Shown here piece by piece: positions 1 through 5,133 of a stretch of 7,839 nt of DNA. Position 1 is the stretch's first letter. Every line of letters starts with the position of its first letter. Position numbers and translations under genes: made by a program. Location: contig MGER01000030.1 of assembly GCA_001791465.1 (NCBI GenBank), forward strand, positions 1,351 through 9,189, written 5' to 3'. The notes beneath the pieces were generated by a model, which saw only the letters and a program-made list of their open reading frames with translations, was not told the origin of the DNA and did not search any database. The stretch is from Candidatus Uhrbacteria bacterium RIFCSPLOWO2_02_FULL_49_11 (lineage in GTDB: Bacteria; Patescibacteriota; Patescibacteriia; 2-02-FULL-49-11).

Positions 1-407
1 CCTTTTAAGCGCGCCATAGCCTCTTTCATAACCCGCCCCACATTGCGTTCATGTTCGGGAAGCCCGTGCACAATTTCAAAAACTGCCGCGCGGATCATCG
101 CATCACTCGGGGCGGCGGGCAGATAAGAGGCTAGAATCTCGTTTTCAGCTTCTTCTCGTTGAGCGCGCGCTTCCTCGCCGTGCGTGCGATAAAGCTCTAT
201 GGCATCCTTCCTGCGCTTCACCTCGCGCCGCACAACCGCAATCACCTGCTCGTCAGTGAGCCCTTGATCCTTTGCATGCAACGCGATAGCTTCGTTCTGC
301 AGCGCCGCGAGCAGCAGAGAAAGCGTACCGAGGCGCAACTTGCCCTGCTCATTTGCTTCCCTGCGTGCCGCCGCAGTGGCTTCGCGAATAGTGAGGAAGA
401 GAAACAT
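1..407 (-). CDS. GatB/YqeY-domain protein, 3' end cut by window edge
   Basis: I translated this frame directly from the complement. From the ATG at 407 it gives 135 residues that run off the left edge, against about 145-150 for the family, so only the last dozen or so residues are missing. Family hallmarks are visible: KLRLGTLSLLLAALQNEAI near residues 23-41, LTDEQVIAVVRREVKRRKDAIELY near 49-72, then EENEIL-like acidic helix and SYLP near 92-97, and GRVMKEAMARLK at the end. YqeY proteins resemble the tRNA-binding tail of GatB, the glutamyl/aspartyl-tRNA amidotransferase subunit, but their role as free-standing proteins is poorly defined. The gene lies 54 nt downstream of rpsU on the same strand, a common bacterial pairing, and is probably co-transcribed with it. 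No convincing Shine-Dalgarno sequence precedes the ATG. The frame stays open back to 464, but no better ATG occurs there. Confidence 0.88.
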   Translation of the reverse strand, partial: MFLFLTIREATAAARREANEQGKLRLGTLSLLLAALQNEAIALHAKDQGLTDEQVIAVVRREVKRRKDAIELYRTHGEEARAQREEAENEILASYLPAAPSDAMIRAAVFEIVHGLPEHERNVGRVMKEAMARLK

Positions 408-461
408 ACTTTGATAAATCCCAAACCCTAAACCAGTGGAGACTAAAATATCCGAATACCA

Positions 462-716
462 CTATCGTCTCCTGCGATTGCCGCCACGTTCTTCGGTTTC
501 GTCCAGTTTCCCAATCTTTCTCAAATATTCCCGTTTTGAAGCCATTTCCCTCCTCCGTTTCGCATCCTTTCTCGACTGAATTTTGGACTTAGGCGCTATG
601 AAGAACCTGCCCTTTTTCGCGCGCCACACCACCCCCGACTGCTGCACCCTCTTGGTAAAGCGCCGTATCATCCCTTCGACCGATTCGTCTATTTTTTTCC
701 TTACTTCAACAGCCAT
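462..716 (-). CDS. rpsU: Small ribosomal subunit protein bS21
   Basis: An 84-residue, strongly basic protein that fits bS21, a late-assembling 30S protein near the anti-Shine-Dalgarno end of 16S rRNA. The N-terminal half has the family pattern: a short beta segment (AVEVRKKIDES), then SVEGMIRRFTKRVQQSGVV at about residues 12-30, then the basic WRAKKGRFF stretch. A long Lys/Arg-rich helix follows (about 43-70), with REYLRKIGKLDE near 62-73. E. coli S21 has about 71 residues; the extra length here is a charged tail ending GNRRRR. The ATG at 716 is the natural start. A purine-rich AAAGGA lies about 11 nt upstream, which is long spacing and therefore weak. The gene sits between hisS (104 nt upstream) and the YqeY gene downstream. 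The family assignment is firm by pattern, but no search was run. Confidence 0.88.
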   Translation of the reverse strand: MAVEVRKKIDESVEGMIRRFTKRVQQSGVVWRAKKGRFFIAPKSKIQSRKDAKRRREMASKREYLRKIGKLDETEERGGNRRRR

Positions 717-747
717 ATATAATAGTGATCCTTTATCTCAAAATGAG

Positions 748-803
748 GAGTAATTACATACTCATTCTCCTATCATCATGACAAAAAATGATAAACTTTG
801 CAA
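748..803 (-). promoter_or_regulatory. Possible rpsU promoter and leader hairpin
   Basis: On the minus strand TTGCAA (803-798) is followed after 17 nt by CATGAT (780-775), a four-of-six match to the -10 consensus at ideal spacing. Transcription would start near 768 and give a leader of about 50 nt before the rpsU ATG. Within that leader GAGTA and TACTC (748-763) can pair around a 6-nt loop. The promoter match is modest and the spacer is AT-rich, so chance is possible; read-through from hisS is the alternative. Confidence 0.3.
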
Positions 804-820
804 GTCGGATAAACGTAATC

Positions 821-2455
821 CTAATACTTCTCTTCATCCCCATACTCCACCCCATTGCTGTCAGGCACCCACTTCAAGCCGCTTCCGTACTTTTCCTCAC
901 CATCGGTCTCAACTCCTTCAATCTCTTCAGTTATTTCCTCAATGCTCATGGATTCAGACTCAACCACTATCTCCTCCCCCTCCGCTTTTTCGAACGACTC
1001 TTTCAAGAGATACTCTTCCCTCTTCAAATCCGGCTTACGCATATCGTTGTTGAGCGGCGGCGGGAGAGACACTTTCTTCGCCAAAAGATCTTTCCGAGAA
1101 AACCGTTTCTCGATTTCCTGAATAACCTTCGCATAATCAACAATTTCCTGAATGCCGCTCTCCATGTCACGGATAATGATGGTGCAGTCAAGAAGCTCCT
1201 TCTGGCCAAGGATGAGGGTATAGCGGCATCCGAGCCTTGCCGCCACTTCAAGCTGCTGCGAAAGGCCATCTTTTGAAAACTGATCAGCGACCGTATACCC
1301 TGCGCGGCGTAGATGAAGAGATAAGCTTAAAGTCTTTTTACGCGCCTCATTGCCCAATTGCGCCAAAAACAGTTGCGGTGACGGGCGGGGCGGCGCTGAG
1401 AATCCGCTCCGCTGCATCGCGAGGATCAGCCGCTCAACTCCTCCCGCGAATCCAACCGCAGGTGTCGCTCTGCCGCCTAACTCCGCAACCAGCGTATCAT
1501 ACCTTCCGCCGCCGCCGATGGCGAGCGCAATCCCCTCGCCTTCTGTCTCTATGCCCGAGGGGTCCGCCACTTTTGCCATGACTTCAAACGTCGTACGGGT
1601 ATAGTAATCCAATCCCCTCACCAGCCTTGGCTCGAGGTAGTAGGGCGCCTCAAGCTCATCAAGATATTCCAGCACCTTTACAAAATGCTCGCGGCAATTT
1701 TCACAAAGCCAATCTACAATCTGGGGCGCCTGCGCGAGCACCCGCTGACATTCCGGCTCTTTGCAGTCAAGCGCCCTCAAAGGATTGGTCTCCATCCGGC
1801 GCCCGCAATCCTCGCAGAGCGAAGAACGATGGGATGACAAATAATCCACGAGCGCTTTTATGTACGCGGGACGACACGCCTTTTCGCCTATGCTGTTGAT
1901 TGCAATGGTCACCGGCACCGAAAGCGTATTATACAAAGTGGTAAGTGCGGCAATGAGCTGCGCATCAATGATAGGATGCCCGTCACCAAGCACTTCAAAA
2001 TCATATTGCCAAAACTGGCGATGTCTCCCCGCTTGGGGACGGTCATAGCGGAACGCCGGCCCCATGTCCCACAGTCGCACCGGCTGAGGGCGCGCATGCA
2101 TGCCATGTTCAATGTACGCGCGGGCAATGGAGGCGGTAAATTCCGGCCGCAGGGTGATATTCTCTCCGCCGCGGTCATTAAACGTATACATTTCTTTCTC
2201 TACGATATCAGTTTCTGTCCCTACCGAACGGCTAAAGAGACCAGTTGCTTCGACTAAGGGAACGAGTATACGTTCATAGCGAAAATCCTGAGCTACGCGC
2301 TCAACCGCCTGAAAAACCGATGACCAGAGCGGATATTCTTCAGGGAGGACATCGCGCATTCCTCGGATAGTCTGTACCTTGGCATCCTTCGCTCCCGCTT
2401 GTGCTGGTAAGGAAGATTCAACCTTCTCTTCTGGAGGAGCGCTTTTTGCTTTCAT
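821..2455 (-). CDS. hisS: Histidyl-tRNA synthetase with acidic C-terminal extension
   Basis: Class II aminoacyl-tRNA synthetase that charges tRNA-His in the cytoplasm. Numbered from the ATG at 2455 (544 residues): TIRGMRDVLPEE opens the core at about 29-40; TLRPEFTASIARA is at about 101-113; motif 2 with FRYDRPQAGRHRQFWQ is at about 135-150; a Cys-rich insertion (CEDC, DCKEPEC, CENC) is at about 214-254; the histidine-binding LVRGLDYYTRTTFE is at 278-291; motif 3 AVGFAGGVERLILA is at 333-346. A HGTP anticodon-binding domain runs from about 360 to 451. A tail of about 93 residues then follows, rich in Glu and ending GDEEKY; typical bacterial HisRS of 420-430 residues lacks it. The frame stays open to an ATG at 2527, but those codons run into an AT-rich intergenic repeat. 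The ATG at 2455 has AAGGGA nine nt upstream, so I prefer it. An ATG at 2479 is a third option. Confidence 0.95.
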   Translation of the reverse strand: MKAKSAPPEEKVESSLPAQAGAKDAKVQTIRGMRDVLPEEYPLWSSVFQAVERVAQDFRYERILVPLVEATGLFSRSVGTETDIVEKEMYTFNDRGGENITLRPEFTASIARAYIEHGMHARPQPVRLWDMGPAFRYDRPQAGRHRQFWQYDFEVLGDGHPIIDAQLIAALTTLYNTLSVPVTIAINSIGEKACRPAYIKALVDYLSSHRSSLCEDCGRRMETNPLRALDCKEPECQRVLAQAPQIVDWLCENCREHFVKVLEYLDELEAPYYLEPRLVRGLDYYTRTTFEVMAKVADPSGIETEGEGIALAIGGGGRYDTLVAELGGRATPAVGFAGGVERLILAMQRSGFSAPPRPSPQLFLAQLGNEARKKTLSLSLHLRRAGYTVADQFSKDGLSQQLEVAARLGCRYTLILGQKELLDCTIIIRDMESGIQEIVDYAKVIQEIEKRFSRKDLLAKKVSLPPPLNNDMRKPDLKREEYLLKESFEKAEGEEIVVESESMSIEEITEEIEGVETDGEEKYGSGLKWVPDSNGVEYGDEEKY

Positions 2456-2510
2456 GTTGTTGTTTCCCTTCTGGGACATACTTAAATGAAAATCTGAATA
2501 CAAGGCGTCA

Positions 2511-2660
2511 AATTCCAAAAACTTCAAAATTCAAACATCAAACAAATGTCCAATGTCCAAATCTCAATGCCCAATCAATGCTCAAATGCATGAATGACCA
2601 AATGTATTGGGATTTTGGGAATTGGGATTTGATTGGTCATTGGGAATTGGGATTTGGGAT
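2511..2660. repeat. AT-rich degenerate intergenic repeat with inverted arms
   Basis: The lepB-hisS spacer consists largely of short degenerate units such as CCAATGTCCAAAT and CCCAATC on the left and TTGGGAATTGGGATTTGG on the right. The two sides are roughly reverse complements, so a long imperfect hairpin can form. An exact 9-bp pair is AATGACCAA (2593-2601) with TTGGTCATT (2633-2641). Related units occur at 5095-5125 and 7216-7253. There is no coding signal. It lies between two co-oriented genes and could affect read-through, but there is no classic terminator T-run. Confidence 0.75.
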
Positions 2661-2663
2661 TTC

Positions 2664-3260
2664 TCACGGTGCTGCTGCGCTGAACACGGTGATTCGATTG
2701 AGCGGCCATCCTCGTATCCACGTGCGGCCGACGATCTCGCCGCGCGCTATAGTCCCGAACACGCGCGAATCAAGAGACGCGCCGCGATGGTCGCCGAGCA
2801 CGAAATATTGATTGTCCTTCAACTGCACGTCTACTTCTCCCAACGTCACGGTGCCCTCGCTCAGGTAAGGCTCGTCCAATTGTTCCCCGTCCGGGTGCTC
2901 TGAAGTATAACGAAACACAGAGCCTCCCGTAATTTTCACGCGTTCTCCGGGCACGCCGATCACCCGTTTGATATAGAACTGGCGCGGGTCATTCGGCGGG
3001 CGGAACACCACCACCTCTCCATGGCGCGGATCGCGCACATGGTAGGAGAGCTCGTCGATGATGAGGTATTCGTGGTCGTAATAGCTCGGCTCCATGCTCG
3101 CGCCTTTCACATAAAACGGCTGGATGACATAATAGCGGACAGGTATGATAATGGCAAGCGAAATGACGATCACTTTCGCTGTCTCCCACACAAATGATTT
3201 CACACTCGACCAAATCGTATCGTCTTGTTCGCCAAACGAGGGCATTGATTCTTGAGCCAT
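2664..3260 (-). CDS. lepB: Signal peptidase I (S26 family)
   Basis: Membrane-anchored serine protease that removes signal peptides from secreted proteins. The 198 residues show a short cytosolic N-terminus, one membrane segment at about 27-47 (AKVIVISLAIIIPVRYYVI), then the conserved boxes in order. The catalytic Ser55 is in KGASMEPSY. RHGEVVVFRPP precedes the catalytic Lys98 in YIKRVIGVPGE. GDHRGASLDSRVFG (156-169) is the last conserved box, with His in place of the more common Asn of GDNR. One transmembrane helix and about 200 residues match the compact Gram-positive and CPR type. No Shine-Dalgarno sequence precedes the ATG at 3260; the upstream bases are pyrimidine-rich. It lies 45 nt downstream of the outer tRNA on the same strand, and hisS follows after a 208-nt repeat-filled spacer. 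Confidence 0.95.
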   Translation of the reverse strand: MAQESMPSFGEQDDTIWSSVKSFVWETAKVIVISLAIIIPVRYYVIQPFYVKGASMEPSYYDHEYLIIDELSYHVRDPRHGEVVVFRPPNDPRQFYIKRVIGVPGERVKITGGSVFRYTSEHPDGEQLDEPYLSEGTVTLGEVDVQLKDNQYFVLGDHRGASLDSRVFGTIARGEIVGRTWIRGWPLNRITVFSAAAP

Positions 3261-3292
3261 AAGAATTGAGAAGGGTTAACAGAATTAAACGC

Positions 3293-3298
3293 ATTATA
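3293..3298 (-). promoter_or_regulatory. Consensus -10 hexamer upstream of lepB
   Basis: The minus strand reads TATAAT here, 33 nt before the lepB start, which would give a leader of about 25 nt. No TTGACA-like element lies at 16-18 nt spacing, because that position falls inside the T-arm of the outer tRNA, and there is no extended -10 TG. It may be a weak promoter or chance in an AT-rich gap. Confidence 0.35.
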
Positions 3299-3343
3299 AT
3301 CTAAATGGTGGACGATGCTGGGCTCGAACCAGCGACCTCTGTC

Positions 3344-3448
3344 GCCCGCCTGCCAAAGCCTGTTGAGGGGAACGATAATATTCCTCATCTTGTTGTAAAT
3401 ACTCCCTCACCTACGGAACGTTCCCTGAGTAAGGCATATGGCGGGCAG
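3344..3448 (-). other. 105-nt structured insert in the anticodon loop of the outer tRNA (intron-like)
   Basis: It separates the two perfectly paired halves of the anticodon stem. Its ends can form GCCCGCC (3446-3440) with GGCGGGC (3350-3344), which abuts the anticodon stem. An alternative, mutually exclusive pairing is CCTGCC (3449-3444) with GGCAGG (3354-3349). Inward come GCCT/AGGC, GGGAACG (3425-3419) with CGTTCCC (3374-3368), and AGTATT/AATATT, so a long rod is possible. GGAACGTTCC at 3415-3424 is palindromic. There is no ORF. At 105 nt it is much shorter than ordinary group I introns, and I see no group I core motifs. Exact ends are uncertain by several nucleotides. Confidence 0.6.
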
Positions 3449-3469
3449 GTGTGAGGACAGCGCTCTAAC

Positions 3470-3583
3470 TTCACCCCGCACTAATTTGGACTCGAGAGGG
3501 CTCGAACCTCTGACCTGTCCGATGTGAACGGACCGCTCTAACCAGCTGAGCTACGAGTCCGTAATAGAATTATTAGTGCGGGG
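3470..3583 (-). other. 114-nt D-loop insert carrying a whole tRNA, closed by an inverted repeat
   Basis: It starts with CCCCGCACTAAT (3583-3572) and has the exact reverse complement ATTAGTGCGGGG at 3485-3474, giving a 12-bp stem that three further pairs (two of them G-T) can extend outward. Between the arms lie about 11 nt, then the complete tRNA-Val(CAC) at 3560-3487. Removing 3583-3470 leaves a canonical D-loop in the outer tRNA. No target-site duplication is obvious. Ends could shift by a few nucleotides. Confidence 0.6.
3487..3560 (-). tRNA. tRNA-Val(CAC), nested inside another tRNA gene
   Basis: A complete cloverleaf: acceptor GGACTCG/CGAGTCC (7 bp), TA, D-arm GCTC-AGCTGGTTA-GAGC, anticodon arm GTCCG-TTCACAT-CGGAC with anticodon CAC at 3526-3524, variable loop AGGTC, T-arm AGAGG-TTCGAGC-CCTCT, discriminator A. 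All stems pair perfectly. It reads the GUG valine codon. CCA is not encoded (AATT follows the discriminator), so a CCA-adding enzyme would be needed, unlike the surrounding tRNA. It has no promoter of its own that I can see and probably relies on the outer transcript. It would be released by RNase P and 3' processing, which would also cut the outer tRNA precursor apart. Confidence 0.93.
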
Positions 3584-3608
3584 CAAGGCTGAGCTAATCG
3601 TCCTTTTC

Positions 3609-3637
3609 ATGTTAAAAACTCTAATTTTCTATGCAAA
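3609..3637 (-). promoter_or_regulatory. Possible promoter of the nested tRNA locus
   Basis: On the minus strand TTTGCA (3637-3632) and TAACAT (3614-3609) are separated by 17 nt; each matches four of six consensus bases. The predicted start falls at or next to the first base of the outer tRNA, leaving almost no 5' leader. Other weak pairings exist further upstream, so the exact promoter is uncertain. Confidence 0.33.
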
Positions 3638-3665
3638 TTGTCCAAAGTGTAACACAAAAAATCGG

Positions 3666-3694
3666 TTGACGCAACAGCCTAAATTCCGTATAAT
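3666..3694 (+). promoter_or_regulatory. Near-consensus sigma-70-type promoter for the LCP gene
   Basis: TTGACG (3666-3671), a 17-nt spacer, then TATAAT (3689-3694): eleven of twelve consensus bases at ideal spacing. Transcription should begin near 3701, only about seven nt before the ATG at 3708, so the mRNA would be nearly leaderless with no room for a Shine-Dalgarno sequence. It is divergent from the tRNA locus. Confidence 0.82.
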
Positions 3695-3707
3695 TTGAAT
3701 TACTTCT

Positions 3708-5090
3708 ATGGTTACTCCCAATCCTCCCGCCCCGCTTCCTCCAAGAGCGGCTCCCTCTCGCCTCAAGCGCACACGCCGCTGGTGGATCATTTTTTTTATT
3801 TTAGGAATCTGCTTTGCTGCTCTTAGCGTGCTCTCCTGGAACGATAATTCAGCGCAATCAGAAGAAACAGGCGCCTCTGTGCATCTTCCCTTTTTGCGCT
3901 CCATCGAATCCTGGCTCACTGGTATGAAAAAATCGTCGCTCGCGAAAGAAGAGCGCCTCAATTTCCTTATTCTAGGGCAAGGGGGCACAGGGCATGAAGG
4001 TCCGTATCTCACCGATACCATCATCCTGATCTCTATCCGCCCTAAAACCGGCGACGTTGTCATGCTCTCCATCCCCCGGGATCTTGCGGTGCCGGTGCCG
4101 GGGCTGGGATTGCGCAAGGTGAACGCGGTAAATGCCGTCGGCGAATCGCAGGAAGCAGGCTCCGGCGCCGCCCTTGCCGCTAATGTCATTGAACAAACAT
4201 TTGCCGTGCCCATTGCCGGCTATGTGCGCATAGATTTCAAGGGCTTCGTGGAGCTTGTAAATATTCTCGGAGGTGTAGATATCAATGTCGAAAACGCGTT
4301 CATAGATCCCAACTATCCCAGCGGCGCGGATAGCGTGATGACCATCAGCTTCACTGCGGGAGAACAGCATATGGACGGAGAGCTCGTGCTTAAATATGTG
4401 CGCTCGCGCCATGGAAGCAATGGCGAAGGGTCAGATTTTGCGCGCGCGCGCCGGCAACAGCAAGTGCTTCTCGCGCTGCGCGATAAGCTGTTTCGTTTTT
4501 CTACGCTCTTCTCACCGGGCAAGATTGCGGCTATCATTAATTCGCTTGAAAAAAACATTGAAACCAATATCCCCACTAGCCAATTCGACGACCTGCTGCT
4601 CATCGCGCGCCGGACCGAAGGACGGACTATCGCCCAGCGCGTCCTTGATTCCTCGCCTGAAGGAATTCTTAGAGACGAGATAGGCCTTGACGGCGCCTAC
4701 CTCCTTGTGCCGGTTGACGCTAACTATGGCACGCTTGCCCGCTTCGTGCAAAATCTTTTCGCCTATGAAGATCTGCGCAGCGAGAGCGCGACCATATCGA
4801 TCCTGAATGGCACCAATGAAACCGGACTCGCCTCCAATGCTTCCATGGAGATCTCTTCCGTAGGCATCAACGTGCTAAAAAAAGGCAATGCGCCCAGCCG
4901 CAATTGGCATGAATCAGTGATCTTCGATTTGAGCAATGCAAAGACCGCGACCCGCGCGCACCTTGCCGCCGCGTTTCATGCGCGCCTCATGACCACCCCT
5001 CCCCCAAAGGAAATTTTGAATGCCGCGGTCGTTGCGGCAGAAAGTTCTGAAATTCAAGCCCCTGACTTCATACTCATTTTGGGAAAATAA
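3708..5090 (+). CDS. LytR-CpsA-Psr (LCP) family cell-wall polymer ligase with LytR_C tail
   Basis: The 460-residue protein starts with a Pro/Arg-rich cytosolic stretch, then one membrane helix at about 25-43 (WWIIFFILGICFAALSVLSW), and is otherwise extracytoplasmic. The LCP domain spans about 84-260: LNFLILGQGG, LTDTIILISIRPKTGDVVMLSIPRDL (101-126, with the conserved Arg124), KVNAVNAVGE, DFKGFVELVNILGGVDI (176-192), DGELVLKYVRSRHG (223-236) and DFARARRQQ (243-251). A linker follows, then a LytR_C-like domain from about 359 (ATISILNGTNETGLA). LCP enzymes transfer polyprenyl-linked glycopolymers to peptidoglycan or surface proteins; the acceptor here cannot be told. It has its own strong promoter and probably heads the run LCP-der-pth (43-nt and 3-nt gaps). 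The first ATG is right behind the predicted transcription start, which supports it. Confidence 0.93.
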   Translation: MVTPNPPAPLPPRAAPSRLKRTRRWWIIFFILGICFAALSVLSWNDNSAQSEETGASVHLPFLRSIESWLTGMKKSSLAKEERLNFLILGQGGTGHEGPYLTDTIILISIRPKTGDVVMLSIPRDLAVPVPGLGLRKVNAVNAVGESQEAGSGAALAANVIEQTFAVPIAGYVRIDFKGFVELVNILGGVDINVENAFIDPNYPSGADSVMTISFTAGEQHMDGELVLKYVRSRHGSNGEGSDFARARRQQQVLLALRDKLFRFSTLFSPGKIAAIINSLEKNIETNIPTSQFDDLLLIARRTEGRTIAQRVLDSSPEGILRDEIGLDGAYLLVPVDANYGTLARFVQNLFAYEDLRSESATISILNGTNETGLASNASMEISSVGINVLKKGNAPSRNWHESVIFDLSNAKTATRAHLAAAFHARLMTTPPPKEILNAAVVAAESSEIQAPDFILILGK

Positions 5091-5094
5091 TATT

Positions 5095-5125
5095 CAGAAT
5101 CTGGAAGCTGGAATTTAGAATTTTA
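5095..5125. repeat. Short AT-rich intergenic repeat unit
   Basis: The 43-nt LCP-der gap contains AGAATCTGGAAGCTGGAATTT and a trailing AGAATTTT, which look like a short, diverged copy of the units at 2511-2660 and 7216-7253. It offers no Shine-Dalgarno sequence for der. Confidence 0.45.
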
Positions 5126-5133
5126 TAACATTC

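Larger units (their letters stand above)
3306..3603 (-). tRNA. Doubly interrupted tRNA gene, probably tRNA-Val(CAC), with another tRNA nested inside
   Basis: Three separated segments join into a complete 79-nt tRNA with encoded CCA. Segment 1 (3603-3584) gives acceptor GGACGAT, TA, D-stem GCTC and the start of the D-loop. Segment 2 (3469-3449) gives the D-loop end GTTA, D-stem GAGC, G26, anticodon stem CTGTC and loop CTCACAC. Segment 3 (3343-3306) gives anticodon stem GACAG, variable loop AGGTC, T-arm GCTGG-TTCGAGC-CCAGC, acceptor ATCGTCC, A73 and CCA. All four stems pair perfectly (7, 4, 5 and 5 bp). With the chosen junctions the D-loop is AGCCTTGGTTA, containing G18-G19, and the anticodon is CAC (3453-3451). 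Junctions are not fixed by sequence: shifting the second one could give other loops, for example CTCGGGC (Pro CGG), but Val is the simplest reading. It could be a pseudogene, although intact stems argue against decay. A candidate promoter lies just upstream. Confidence 0.68.

Noticed and set aside
438..472. Inverted repeat GGAGAC/GTCTCC between rpsU and the YqeY gene as a terminator
   Set aside because: No T-run follows on the minus strand and the loop is over 20 nt; the two genes are probably co-transcribed.
788..1276. Plus-strand ORFs of up to 162 codons opposite the hisS 3' end
   Set aside because: They are antisense shadows of the hisS tail and anticodon domain, with no ribosome binding site.
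2456..2527. Longer N-terminus for hisS from the ATG at 2527 or 2479
   Set aside because: The added codons lie in or next to the AT-rich repeat and precede the usual HisRS start by far; the ATG at 2455 has a weak Shine-Dalgarno sequence and the others do not.
3200..3388. Minus-strand ORF of 62 codons over the outer tRNA 3' half
   Set aside because: It overlaps a structured RNA gene and the start of lepB, and has no protein-like features.
3344..3448. Group I intron in the outer tRNA
   Set aside because: The insert is only about 105 nt and lacks visible group I core elements; I keep the insert as real but do not name the class.
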